From: Acholoe squamosa | Taxonomy: Eukaryota; Annelida; Polychaeta; Phyllodocida; Polynoidae | Assembly (NCBI GenBank): GCA_949317995.1 | Contig: OX439046.1 | Location: forward strand, 76,074,786-76,138,785 | Direction of reading: 5' to 3' | DNA length: 64,000 bases | Shown here: piece by piece, positions 1 to 9,899 of the stretch | How positions within the stretch are numbered: position 1 is the stretch's first letter | Layout: the number at the start of each line of letters is the position of its first letter | Translations under genes and position numbers: made by a program | Notes under the pieces: model-generated | Seen by the model: the letters and a program-made list of their open reading frames with translations, nothing else | Database searches by the model: none | What the model was told of the DNA's origin: nothing

Positions 1-1
1 C

Positions 2-757
2 TGCTATGATAATTAATGCATCATTTAATACTTGCATTTTCTCCCTTTGAGTTTTCTCGTGCCTTGAATATGAGTCAAGTGACCTGGACATGTTAGAGGC
101 CCACAGGTTGATGGTGTCACCTATGGTGTTGATTGTGCTGTCCAGTACCTTCTTATCTTGGATGTATGCTTTAACAAACTTATCTTGTCTGTCTGTGATC
201 TTTTCAATGAGACTAGCTGCTTCCTGATCTTGTTTAGCAAATTTTCTTAGTATTTCATCTATGTTCTTGAGCTGTCCCATTACTTGGTTTACATCTTCTA
301 CTGTGGCTAGACCTAGCACACCGCGAAACAGGGGTGCTAGAAAACCCAGTATGGCCTCTCTTTTGGCCTTGTCCAATGTGTTTATGGGGTTGGACAGGAA
401 CAATTTGATGGAGGCTAGTGTTTCATTTATCTCCTTGTCTGCAATTTCCAGCAAGGTGTCTAGCTCCTTAGCTTGTTGGATAATTTGGCCAGAGGTATGA
501 TCTTGTAGAGTAGGAGTGGTCAAATGGAGTATTCTATCCCTTATGGATCCTTGGGTAACGGGTGCCCGAGGTATCTTGTAGGGAATAGCTAACAACAGTG
601 TTGTGGTTGTATGTCCATTGACCAATGGTTGAGGGCTAGGTTTGAATACTACTCCTATGTTTTGTCTCACCACAGGTGTATAACCTGCAGTAAGTGGTTT
701 TATAGTATATAATAACAGCATAGTTAGCAGTATGGGTGAAACTCTCAGTCTCCCCAT
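2..757 (-). CDS. Env-like fusion glycoprotein of Gypsy-1, N-terminal 252 codons, continues past the left edge
   Basis: The frame starts at an ATG (757) and stays open to the edge. Residues 1-25 are a hydrophobic leader ending KPLTA, a plausible signal peptide. Residues 131-134 (KAKR) could be a protease site. They are followed by an apolar stretch at 136-152 (ILGFLAPLFRGVLGLAT) and then a long charged helical region with heptad-like spacing (VMGQLKNIDEILRKF). Signal peptide, basic site, apolar peptide and heptad helix in this order is the layout of F-type class I fusion proteins known from baculoviruses and errantivirus-like Gypsy elements. The transmembrane anchor would lie outside the window. 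Env identity is inferred from layout and from its place after integrase. Treated as a fossil part. Confidence 0.6.
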   Translation of the reverse strand, partial: MGRLRVSPILLTMLLLYTIKPLTAGYTPVVRQNIGVVFKPSPQPLVNGHTTTTLLLAIPYKIPRAPVTQGSIRDRILHLTTPTLQDHTSGQIIQQAKELDTLLEIADKEINETLASIKLFLSNPINTLDKAKREAILGFLAPLFRGVLGLATVEDVNQVMGQLKNIDEILRKFAKQDQEAASLIEKITDRQDKFVKAYIQDKKVLDSTINTIGDTINLWASNMSRSLDSYSRHEKTQREKMQVLNDALIIIA

Positions 758-1585
758 GGTGCTTGTGTAAAGCAAGTTTGCTGTTTAAAGTCTTGTCAAA
801 TTTGTAGTGATTTGGTGCTGGTAAGTCTAAGTGTATGGTGTAACACTTTAAATGAAGTGGTTCAAACTGTACCTTTGCAAGATTGAGCTGTCTTGGCAAT
901 ATGTCCGGTGAGTCTATAGAGATTGACCAGTAAATGGTAAGGTCAGGTTGAAGGTGAAGTAGGTGTGTTCTTTATCCTAGTGCAGTCTCTCCTAATGGAG
1001 AAGTGGGCTGGCTAATTCCCAAGTGGGGTCCTGTAGACTTGTGTTCCAGACTGCAGCTGGATGAAGACTGATGGTGGGCTATGGTCCACAGTGCTTCTTA
1101 TGTAGCCTACCCTACCCACATCCATTGTGGGCCTGGTATTGTTTCTCTGGAGTCAAGGCCTTGATCTCCAGTGTCTGCAACTGTGGGGGTCTATTGTGTA
1201 CTCTGTGTACTGGTAATTAGCTCCTCCTGTCATCCAGGACAGCCATTCATGACCGTCTAGACAGTTGTCTGAGTGTAGCTTATAAGGTCAATTGATCTCT
1301 ATAGACTGCTGTGTTGGCATAGCGCGCTCTTTCATGTGGGGATTAGGCTTTAGACACTCCATTGTGTTACCCTTACTCTTCTTAGACTTCATGTCTGCTT
1401 TACTTGGGGGGTCCCAGTCTTTGACCCTTTCAGAGGCAATAACCTACTAATATATTTACAAATTTGATTGGCTTTATATACATATAAGTAATTCATTATC
1501 AGTCACACATGTCTTATGTGTGGATGAAGAGAATTTGTAATACATTTTGAAAATCTTATGTTCTTTTGGTATCTCAATCTTGTTT
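758..1585. other. Non-coding gap between Gypsy-1 integrase and env
   Basis: There is no convincing frame on either strand; a short minus-strand frame at 636-899 is a shadow overlapping the env start. In env-bearing Gypsy elements env is usually expressed from a spliced RNA, so an acceptor would be expected near 760-900 on the minus strand. I did not find one I would defend. Confidence 0.4.
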
Positions 1586-3817
1586 CTAATTTCTTGAAAC
1601 TGCACCACACCTAGATGTCTTTCTTAGTATGTGGTGTGCAGGCCTAGGCTTGATAGGGCCTATGCCTGTGGTTTCTCTTGTAAGGGTGATATCATTTTTG
1701 TTCCTTACAATTTTGCTGTAGTATTTGGCCTCATGTGGAATAAGCCTGTGTGCAAATTCATTGTTTCTGACAGCCACAACCTTTTTCAGTCTGTCTATGT
1801 GCACTGGTCTAGCCACCAATAGATTGGTGTCCAAGTTTTTGAGTTTGGCACTTGTCAAACTAGGTCTATCTACTACAACATATGGTCCCATAAAAAGGGG
1901 TTGAAGTTTCTTACACTCTGTGTTGGTCAGGATTCTTGGTATGTTTAGGTACACCATGTCGGTGACCTTGATTTCCTGTGGTGTAAGTTTCTTATCATAT
2001 CTATCCTTCCTTTCCTTTTGTAGCTTGGCGACCCTTTCTATAGCTTTCCTCCTAGAGGTATCTTGATTTGTTATCATGTTAGGTACATGGTCAGCTACTG
2101 TGGATATGTCTTCCTGTATTCCCAGCCCTAAGTCCATTGGGGTGGCTGGGTTTCTTCCATGGAGTAGGAAGAAAGGGGTGAATCCTGTGGTTTGGGATTC
2201 AGTGTTGTTTAATGCAAAAGTTATGGGTTCAATAAATGAATCCCAATTGTTTTGGTGCTTTGAGCAGAATGCTCTGAGTGCTGTGCCTATGCTAGCATTG
2301 AATCTCTCTACAAGCCCATTTGATTGTGGCCTGTATGTACTTAATGTAGAGTACCCGGAAATGCCCCCATGGACATATCACAAACCAGAGGTCAGAATGG
2401 ACCTTACCGCGCTTAAGAAAGGGGTAACATCTAGCACCACATATCAAGCAGCATTCAATGAACTGCGTGATAGTTACAGAGATCACGTACCAATCTACAC
2501 CGACGGATCACATATGGCAGACAAAACAGCATCTGCAGCCGTTCTAGGACCCCATGCCTTCAAAGAATGCCTGCCAGACGAAGCCTCCATCTACACAGCA
2601 GAGCTACATGCGTTATACCTAGCACAAGATCACATTGAGACATCAGAAGGCAACAACTACCTGATTGTATCTGACTCCAAATCATCACTGTCAGCAATGC
2701 AGCATAGCAAGTGGACACACCCTCTCGTGAAAAGAGTGTTGGAACGACACAATAGTCTTGCTCTAGCTGGAAAGAAGATAGCGTATGCTTGGGTACCAGG
2801 CCATGAAGGAATCCATGGCAATGACCTAGCAGACGTTGCTGCCAAGGATGCAACAAATCAAGTTCCAATAGATATGCCTCTACCATCAGAGGACCTCAAA
2901 CGGAAAATCAGGAAATACATCCACCAAAAGTGGCAAGAGTCATGGGACGCTGAAAGAGACAATAAACTCTACAAAATACAGCCCAAGATAGGCACAACCA
3001 AGAAAGCCAAATGCAAGAGCAGAAGAGAAGAAATTGTCATGAACAGACTAAGAATAGGCCACACCAGACTAACGCATTCACACCTGATGAAGAGAGAACC
3101 CAGACCGCTTTGCAACAGGTGTCAAAAACACCTGACGGTGGAACATTTCCTTGTGGAATGTAGCCAGTGCCCCATCAGGGCACAATACCATCAATGTACA
3201 ACACTGAAAGAGTTATTTGATACCTGCAGACCGGATACAATACTTGCATATGTCAAGAACCTGGGATACTACAGTCAAATTTAAACAGTAGAAACTTTCT
3301 TCCATAAAACCTTTAGGCACAAATAGCCATCACCAGTAGCTGACGTGCCGTTAAACACTAACAAACTAACTAACTGTGGCCTGTATGGTGAGGAGAATTT
3401 ATGTTTGATCTTGAGGTGTTTAGTTAACTTTGTGAACTTTGCACCTGTATAACATGTTCCATTGTCTGTTTGAAGAGTGGCTGGTGTTCCATGATGACAG
3501 ATTATATTCTTGTAGAACTCTGCTGCTGTTGTCTCAGCTTTTAAGTCAGTAGTAGCCCAAGCTGTTGCATATCTGGTAGCATAATCTATGCAGACTTGTA
3601 TATGTTTGTTTCCCCTGGCAGTTGTGGGAAGTGGTCCCACCGCGTCTAGGTTTAGGAACTTCATTGGTGAAGTCATGTACTCTCTCACTGTCATTGGTGT
3701 TTTGTGTGAGTGTACTTGCCTTTTTGCTGTGAGGCATGTGTGGCAGGTGGAAACATATTTTGTTGTGTCTGCTAGCATAGACTTCCAATATACCCTAGGT
3801 CGGAGTGCTGACAGCAT
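1586..3817 (-). pseudogene. Gypsy-1 integrase region, split by a LINE insertion
   Basis: The right part (about 3388-3817) reads as integrase zinc-binding and catalytic core: CHTCLTAKR for the end of the zinc motif, then LDAVGPLP with the first catalytic Asp and LQTDNGTCYTGAKF with the second. The left part (1586-2137) reads as the integrase C-terminal region, with VYLNIPRIL and LQPLFMGPYVVV (a GPY/F-type module). The two parts are separated by the I-type LINE at 2338-3374. Described as a fossil: recognisable, several breaks, not functional as it stands. Confidence 0.8.
2338..3374 (+). mobile_element. 5'-truncated I-type LINE inserted in Gypsy-1
   Basis: Open coding sequence runs to a stop at 3284. 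It holds an RNase H domain: IYTDGSHM (first Asp), YTAELHAL (Glu), SDSKSSL (Asp) and VPGHEGIHGNDLAD (last Asp). A C-terminal Cys/His segment typical of I-superfamily LINEs follows, with NRLRIGHTRLTHSHL, CNRCQKHLTVEHFLVEC and the end AYVKNLGYYSQI. The 3' tail ends in TAAC repeats (3362-3374). The insertion is flanked by perfect 13-bp duplications TGTGGCCTGTATG at 2325-2337 and 3375-3387, which fix both edges. Endonuclease and RT are absent, so this is an ordinary 5'-truncated copy. The RNase H frame is open, so the insertion is fairly young and postdates Gypsy-1. Confidence 0.9.
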
Positions 3818-3851
3818 CCTACTTGAACCAAGATGGCCGCCAGTAGGTGAG

Positions 3852-6800
3852 TCATGGAAATACTGTAGTGTACTTGTTTACCCATTGCTGTGGTATAACA
3901 ATTTGAAGTGGTACAGTATTGGTTTTTCTCCAATTTATGGGGCATATATGGACTAATGTACCATTTACCAAGGTGTATGTCTGGCCTTGGTTGATGATTC
4001 TATTTCCTTGTGCTTTTGGTGCAGGCAAGGTCCCATCCTCAAGATATTGTATGAGGGGCAATAGGTCCTTGTCTTTCCTTTGTTCCAAGCCAAGGTTTGT
4101 ACCTGAGATGGATGTGTCGGGAATCTGATCCAGCAGTTGATTTATATCTAGCACATGTTGTTTTATTCTGTCTCTTTCTTTTTCTTTTTCATCGACTATT
4201 GGCCTATCTTGTGCCTTTTGTTGGGGTGTGTCACTCTTGTTTTGGTGTGTAGGCTCCTTTGGAGGGCCTATTCTCGCCTTGATGGGAGTGGCAACCTTTT
4301 TCTTTAAGGGCACAATTTGCTTTTTGTCATTCTTCTTTGTCTCAGAGTTCTTTGACTTAGTAGATGCAGTGTCTTTTGTGACATTTTTCCTGGCAGGTGG
4401 GGTTTTGGTAGGTTTGTTTCCTGTGACCTTTTTCTCATTTAGAATAGTTTGTGATTGTGTGGGGGGTTTTGGTGTGCCCTCCTGAATCATTTCTCTAGTC
4501 TTTGAGCGTGTGGTCATAGGACACAAATGGTTTGATGTTTCCTCTCCCCGCATTGGTTCAAAGAATCTGACTGATTTAGAAGTTGCTTGAGTAATAGCAT
4601 ATATTGTGTCTTCTGGATCTTCATCATCTGAGTCAGGTGGGGTGAAGGGTGGCTCCTTAGGAGTTGCCTTCAGCATCTGATTGAGTGATGAGAATTCAAT
4701 AGGCTCGAAGTCATTATCTGGAAAGAGTTGTGAGTATTCTCTCTCACAGTGGCAAAACACATAGTGTGTAGATTGCTTCAAGATACCCCTAATGGGTGTC
4801 TCTGGCCTTTCAATGGTGTTGGGTGGATCATCCCTTTTGAATGGTACTTTCTTTGTTACTTTTGCAAACTTGGTTCTACTGGCTGCTCTAACTCTCCTTG
4901 GTGGGGGTGGAGGGTTAGTCATGGGTCCAGAATCTGGGTACTCTCTTCTAGACATAGCATCTGGTGGTGTGTTATCATCACCTTTCACATGTTGGATGGT
5001 GAATGAAAATTGTTGTATGTCTAGAGCCCATCTGGCCCATCTATGTGTGAGTCCTGTATTGGTTAATAGTGGGATTAGGGCTGCATGGTCTGTGTATAAT
5101 TGGAAGTGTCTGGTCTCTAGATAGTGTCTGAAGTGTAATACTCCATACACTACTCCCAGTAGTTCTCTCTCTGTGGTATTGTAATTTCTCTCATGTTTGG
5201 AGAGGGTTCTACCTGCAAAGGCTACTGGTCTGAGCACTCCTTCATTATCTCTCTGTGAGAGTACAGCTCCTAAACTCACATTGGAAGCATCAGTTGCCAA
5301 ACTGAACTCTTTCTCATAGTTTGGATATCTGAGAAGAGCATTGGTACAGAGGGCATGCTTTAATGTTTTGAAAGCATTATCTGCCTCCTCTGTCCAGACA
5401 AATGCTTTGAGATGTGTCTGTAGATCATATAATGGTCTAGCAATTTGGGCATAACCTTTGATAAACTTTTTGAAGTATTGGCATAGGCCTGTGAAGGATC
5501 TGACATTTTTGACTGATTTTGGTGTTGGGAAGGTTTTGATTGACTCCACCTTTGTGGGAGATGGTTGCAGTCCCATGGGTGTGACTCTCATTCCCAAGAA
5601 GTCTATTCTGTCTATGAAGTATTCACATTTTGATTTCTTCAGTTTGAGTTTACCAACTCTTAGGCTGTTGAACACATCTTCCAGGTCATGGAAGTGTTGT
5701 TCGATTGATGGTGATAATACCAATATGTCATCTAGGTATGGTAGGGCACATTTGTACTTGAGTTTGTTCAGAATTAATGTGACTAGATGGCAGAATCCCG
5801 CCGGTGCCGTCGCTAAACCCATCGGCATCCTTTCATAGACATATTTTTTGTCATTTGCTATGAATGCGGTTTTATGCTGATCCTCCTGTCTTATAGGAAT
5901 TTGAAAAAATCCCTGTTGGGCATCTAGCTTACTGAATACTCTTGGCCTGAGTGACCCTATCATGTCTAGAGTGTCATCGGCCCGGGGTGTAGATAAGGCT
6001 TGATTTATCGTGTTCTGGTTCAAATAACGAAAATCTGTGACGAGCCGATGGCCTCCCGATGATTTTTGTACTAAAAAGGATCTGGAGGCCCAGGGGCCTT
6101 CAGCACATTCTCTCAGAATGCCCTGTTGTACTAGCCTTTCACACTCTTCCCCTATTGCGGCCTGTTTTTCTGGTGTTTGTCTATATGGTAGGAAATGACA
6201 TGGTACTGCCTCAGGTTTTACATGTATTGAGTGTGTATACAGGTGTGTGGCACCAATGTCTCCATCTTTTCCTACAAATACATCATCATACTTGGTCAGC
6301 AGTGATCCTAATCTATCATGCTGATCTTTGGATGTGAGCACAGATTTTGGTGGAACATTCTCTTCCAATTCTGGCTCGAGGTCATGTGCCTCACTATGTA
6401 TAGCAGCTATTTCAGAGAGTCTGATTGAGTTGGGTTCAGGGTCAGCATATGTGGACTCACAGTCTGAGTCTGTGTCACTGAATTGAGTTACATCCTCAGG
6501 CCGTATGGCTGAGATGGATTGATCAGTGTGTGGGGTAGTGTCTGACACCTGTTGAGGTTTTTCTAAATCAGATTCCTTGACTTCCTGAAATAGAGCTATG
6601 ATGGCACCCTTTTTGATTTTATGTGGGCGCCTGCTGGTGTTGAGTAACACTAGGGGATGTTTGTTATTTTCCCTGGGGGTTACTGCTGCCCTTTGAACTA
6701 GATATGGGGCATTGTTATTTCTTTGGAGGTTATCTACTACTCCAGTTTTCCCTTGCAGTGATTGAGTAGATGTGACCTTACCCAATACTGCAAGTTCAGA

Positions 6801-7367
6801 GAATGGAGGGATGGTAAAATCCCTCACTGCCCTAATGGGTTTGAGAATTTGTTCAGGATCAACATTAAATTCAATTTGAGATTTTGTAGTGCTTAAGAAA
6901 TCTGTGCCGAGGACAATGGGCTGTGTGAGGTTGGGAATTACAGCAAATTGGTATTGGAATCTGACACCTTGGATCCTAAAGTTCAGCATAGCTGAATGTC
7001 TAACATGACACACCGATCCATCTGCCAAGTGGATGTTGATTTTAGATTTCCTCAGTTGGATATGGAATCTCTTTTGGAGATCCATGAGGAATGATTGTCT
7101 GACACAGGTGATAGTAGCACCTGTATCAACCAAACATTGTACATCTGAAACATCATATAGATTTGCATTGATACAGCCATTTTGAAGAAGTACAATAGAA
7201 AGCTTGGTACTCTCACCTGTATCCTTTGATGATGAATCTGGTGGGGTGATGTGTATCACTGATGGACGTCTCTGTCTGTTAGATGGTAGATTGGCACTAG
7301 CAATTGTCTCTGGTTGGATCTTTGTTAATCCTGATTGATTGTTTGTATTTGGGGTGTCACAGTGCAC
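3852..7367 (-). CDS. pol: Gypsy-1 Pol: protease, reverse transcriptase, RNase H and integrase N-terminal part
   Basis: Frame of 1171 codons. The aspartic protease motif CLVDTGATITC lies near residue 79. Reverse transcriptase follows, with HRLVTDFRYLN, PMGLATAPAGF and the catalytic YLDDILVLS near residue 543. RNase H is marked by LATDASNVSLGAVLSQ near residue 690. A long Pro/Lys-rich linker comes next, then a segment (LGLEQRKDKDLLPLI) that usually precedes the integrase zinc motif. Order PR-RT-RH-IN identifies Ty3/Gypsy. Gag ends just upstream (7391) in a different frame, so Pol would need recoding or reinitiation, both known in the family. Fossil part. Confidence 0.9.
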   Translation of the reverse strand: MHCDTPNTNNQSGLTKIQPETIASANLPSNRQRRPSVIHITPPDSSSKDTGESTKLSIVLLQNGCINANLYDVSDVQCLVDTGATITCVRQSFLMDLQKRFHIQLRKSKINIHLADGSVCHVRHSAMLNFRIQGVRFQYQFAVIPNLTQPIVLGTDFLSTTKSQIEFNVDPEQILKPIRAVRDFTIPPFSELAVLGKVTSTQSLQGKTGVVDNLQRNNNAPYLVQRAAVTPRENNKHPLVLLNTSRRPHKIKKGAIIALFQEVKESDLEKPQQVSDTTPHTDQSISAIRPEDVTQFSDTDSDCESTYADPEPNSIRLSEIAAIHSEAHDLEPELEENVPPKSVLTSKDQHDRLGSLLTKYDDVFVGKDGDIGATHLYTHSIHVKPEAVPCHFLPYRQTPEKQAAIGEECERLVQQGILRECAEGPWASRSFLVQKSSGGHRLVTDFRYLNQNTINQALSTPRADDTLDMIGSLRPRVFSKLDAQQGFFQIPIRQEDQHKTAFIANDKKYVYERMPMGLATAPAGFCHLVTLILNKLKYKCALPYLDDILVLSPSIEQHFHDLEDVFNSLRVGKLKLKKSKCEYFIDRIDFLGMRVTPMGLQPSPTKVESIKTFPTPKSVKNVRSFTGLCQYFKKFIKGYAQIARPLYDLQTHLKAFVWTEEADNAFKTLKHALCTNALLRYPNYEKEFSLATDASNVSLGAVLSQRDNEGVLRPVAFAGRTLSKHERNYNTTERELLGVVYGVLHFRHYLETRHFQLYTDHAALIPLLTNTGLTHRWARWALDIQQFSFTIQHVKGDDNTPPDAMSRREYPDSGPMTNPPPPPRRVRAASRTKFAKVTKKVPFKRDDPPNTIERPETPIRGILKQSTHYVFCHCEREYSQLFPDNDFEPIEFSSLNQMLKATPKEPPFTPPDSDDEDPEDTIYAITQATSKSVRFFEPMRGEETSNHLCPMTTRSKTREMIQEGTPKPPTQSQTILNEKKVTGNKPTKTPPARKNVTKDTASTKSKNSETKKNDKKQIVPLKKKVATPIKARIGPPKEPTHQNKSDTPQQKAQDRPIVDEKEKERDRIKQHVLDINQLLDQIPDTSISGTNLGLEQRKDKDLLPLIQYLEDGTLPAPKAQGNRIINQGQTYTLVNGTLVHICPINWRKTNTVPLQIVIPQQWVNKYTTVFP

Positions 7368-7390
7368 TGGCCCATCGGCACTGTGACATC

Positions 7391-9412
7391 CTAGTTTTCC
7401 TGGTTCTGTGGGGTGGTTGAGATGCTTGCCACCAGGAGTTTGGAGATTTGATCCATCACATGAGGTGGTATTTGGGGGTTACTTTGTTGGTTCCCCTGGT
7501 AACCTCTTGTGTCAGGTTTGTAATCCTCCCGGCGTGAGTTGGAACCCTGGTTATATTGACCAGAGTTGCTGTATTGACCGGAGTTATTGGATCTCTGGTT
7601 GTTGTAGGCGCCATTGTTGTTGTAGGATCCACTGTTGTAGTTCCTATGTGGACTCTGGCTCCTACTGTTGGATCCTTGATTATAGGATCCAGAGTTGTTT
7701 GAACCCTGGCTGTTGTTGTAGGATCCAGAGTTGTTGTAGGATCCAGAGTTGTAGTTCCTATGTGGACTCTGGCTCCTACTGTTGGATCCTTGATTATTAT
7801 AGGATCTGCCATTACTTGGGGTTCTGTCTCTCCTATCACTGTATGAAGAGTTACCATTGTTGGAGTTGGAAGAGCTGTTGTCTTTCCTACTGTTGTGACC
7901 CCCCCGGTTGTTGTTGTTGCCCCCTCTACCTCTACCCCTATTGGATTGGTAGTTGGGGTCATAGTTATTTCCTCTATATCTACCGGTAGGGTCTCTTGAT
8001 GCAACCTTAGCCTCCTGTTGCCTTACATGGGCGCTAGACATTAGGTTAACATCTTCATCTGCACTAGTGCTGATTTCCTGGACCTTTTTCTTAGTAGGCT
8101 GTGGGTTGGATTCTGCATCCCTCACCTTCCTAGATCTCTCTTGGGTCTCAACCTCTAGGGCTAGGTCTAGGGCTTGGTCAAAAGAGTCTATTTTCTTGTT
8201 CTCAAGAGCTACAGAGATCCAGGGCCTCATGCCTTGGGTAAATGCCTTGCTTAGGATTTCATCGCTCTGGCGTTGGGCATTACACACTTTCCTGAGATGG
8301 CATGCATAGTCTAGGACAGGCTCATCTACCTTTTGCGCACGGAGTGCAGTCCTTGAGATTATATTGTCTCGAGTAGCAAAATACTCTTTTAATTTATTCA
8401 CTACATTGGTCCATGTCAACATATCAGGTGTGGCACTCTCCCTGAAGGATTCAAACCAAGCTAGTGCTTGTCCCTCGAGGTACTTGGGTAAATATGTTAC
8501 CATGGTGTCACTGTCTGTCACTTTGTACTTATCCTTCAGATATTCTGGGAATTTGTGATCAATAAATAATGCTGTTGACATGAGTGGTGATGGGTGTGAA
8601 AAGGTTTTGGGTTTTGTTACCTCATGTAGCCTGATCTTTCTGTCATCCTGTTGTTTTCTGTCTATGAGTTTGGTCATGTTGGACACCATGGAGATTATGA
8701 TGTCATCTTTGGATCCAGAGGCAGATGGTGTGACAACAGGTGTGATGGCAGGTGTGGGAGGTTGTGGGGTCTGGGATGATACCATCTTCATGAGATCTGC
8801 TATCTGTTGTTGTTGTCTCTCTAGGGACTTCAGCTGATCTTCCATGGCCTTCTGTTGAGCATCTATTGCTGCATTCCTCTCTGCCAGTTGTTGGTTGAGG
8901 ATCCTCTCCCTTTCCTCCTGCTGGGACTTGTTGGTCTCTAGGGCAGTAACTGCATCTTGGATGGCCTTCTCATAGGCCCTTATCTTCTCAGCTGTCTGAT
9001 TAGGTTGGGGGCCTTCATCGGTGTCCATGATGGAGGGTGTGGGGGAGGTGTCTCTGGAGGAGTGGCTGTCAAAGGCTGGAGCTGGGGTGGAGGATCTAGA
9101 TGAGGGTGTGGATCCACCCCCTGAGGCAGATCCTTCTTCCCCTGAGGTAGATAGCGTGAGTTGAGCGTCCTGTAGAGATCCCTGGGAAATGTACGATCCC
9201 TGGGAACTGGTTGTTCCCTGAGTAGACAGGGTGGGTGGTGTGGGGTCTACTGAGTGTGGGTCTGTTGTATTGGAGGCTGGTTTGCCTCCTGTGGGCCTCC
9301 TAGATCTAGGTGGGAGGGAGACCTCTTCAACAGGCCCCTGACTACGTAAGGTCTTTGTGTGTTGTTCTGCCAGCTTGACTGATAAGACCTTGATGTGTGG
9401 GGTGGACCTCAC
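7391..9412 (-). CDS. gag: Gypsy-1 Gag with an RGG/Asn-rich tail in place of a zinc knuckle
   Basis: About 670 codons. The N-terminal third is Ser/Thr/Pro-rich, followed by a coiled coil (KSQQEERERILNQQLAERNA) near residues 160-215. A retrotransposon gag (capsid-like) domain follows, with YLPKYLEGQALAWFESFRE and TNVVNKLKEYFATRDN. The C-terminal 200 residues are Asn/Gly/Ser/Arg-rich with RGRGRGGNNNNRGG and a duplicated block around SQSPHRNYNSGSYNN; about 65 bp of DNA is repeated at 7624-7700 and 7735-7800. No CCHC knuckle is visible, so the basic RGG-like tail probably does the RNA binding (inference). The start is uncertain: no ATG lies at the N-terminus and the frame opens into the minisatellite leader. 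Fossil part. Confidence 0.8.
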   Translation of the reverse strand: MRSTPHIKVLSVKLAEQHTKTLRSQGPVEEVSLPPRSRRPTGGKPASNTTDPHSVDPTPPTLSTQGTTSSQGSYISQGSLQDAQLTLSTSGEEGSASGGGSTPSSRSSTPAPAFDSHSSRDTSPTPSIMDTDEGPQPNQTAEKIRAYEKAIQDAVTALETNKSQQEERERILNQQLAERNAAIDAQQKAMEDQLKSLERQQQQIADLMKMVSSQTPQPPTPAITPVVTPSASGSKDDIIISMVSNMTKLIDRKQQDDRKIRLHEVTKPKTFSHPSPLMSTALFIDHKFPEYLKDKYKVTDSDTMVTYLPKYLEGQALAWFESFRESATPDMLTWTNVVNKLKEYFATRDNIISRTALRAQKVDEPVLDYACHLRKVCNAQRQSDEILSKAFTQGMRPWISVALENKKIDSFDQALDLALEVETQERSRKVRDAESNPQPTKKKVQEISTSADEDVNLMSSAHVRQQEAKVASRDPTGRYRGNNYDPNYQSNRGRGRGGNNNNRGGHNSRKDNSSSNSNNGNSSYSDRRDRTPSNGRSYNNQGSNSRSQSPHRNYNSGSYNNSGSYNNSQGSNNSGSYNQGSNSRSQSPHRNYNSGSYNNNGAYNNQRSNNSGQYSNSGQYNQGSNSRREDYKPDTRGYQGNQQSNPQIPPHVMDQISKLLVASISTTPQNQEN

Positions 9413-9680
9413 TGACGTGTGGGATACCTCACTGACGTGTGGGAGACCTCACTGACGTGTGGGAGACCTCATTGATTTGTGGGAGATCTCACTGATGTGT
9501 GGGAGATCTCACTGATGTGTGGGAGATCTCACTGATGTGTGGGAGATCTCACTGATGTGTGGGAGATCTCACTGGTATGTGGGAGATCTCACTGGTATGT
9601 GGGAGATCTCACTGATGTGTGGGAGATCTCACTGGTGTGTTGGAGATCTCACTGATGTGTGGGAGATCTCACTGGTGACC
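9405..9680. repeat. 20-bp minisatellite in the Gypsy-1 leader
   Basis: About 13-14 head-to-tail copies of a 20-bp unit (consensus GGGAGATCTCACTGATGTGT on the plus strand). Early units carry GACGTGT and some later ones GGTATGT or GGTGTGT. It lies directly upstream of gag in element sense, between the presumed primer site and the coding region. Confidence 0.95.
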
Positions 9681-9747
9681 TTGGTGGGTATGGTGTCAAG
9701 GTCAAGGTCACTGGGTGGGTGGAGTGGGTCTTACTGTGTGTATGCGG

Positions 9748-9838
9748 TACCAGCTTTAATTTACTGTGTGCATGATTGTTCTTAGTTGCGGTACCAGCTT
9801 TAATTTACTGTGTGCATGATTGTTCTTAGTTGTGTTAT
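9748..9838. repeat. Tandem duplication of about 43 bp in the Gypsy-1 leader
   Basis: The segment beginning GGTACCAGCTTTAATTTACT and ending in GATTGTTCTTAGTTG occurs twice back to back, with a third partial copy (AGCTTTAATTT) after it. Confidence 0.85.
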
Positions 9839-9881
9839 CAGCTTTAATTTTTATGAGCCTGTGAGAGATGGGATCTTAGTA

Positions 9882-9896
9882 GGATGTTCTCCACCA
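9882..9896 (-). other. Candidate primer-binding site of Gypsy-1
   Basis: In element sense the sequence reads TGGTGGAGAACATCC, three bases inside a possible LTR end (TGACA at about 9900). TGG plus TGGAGA is complementary to a tRNA 3' end reading TCTCCA-CCA, an alanine-type acceptor end. The match fades after ten bases, so this is tentative. Confidence 0.4.
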
Positions 9897-9899
9897 CTT

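Noticed and set aside
7408-8004. A Cys/Tyr-rich plus-strand frame and a Thr/Pro-rich minus-strand frame over the gag tail
   Set aside because: Both are out-of-frame readings of the repeated RGG/Asn-rich gag coding sequence.
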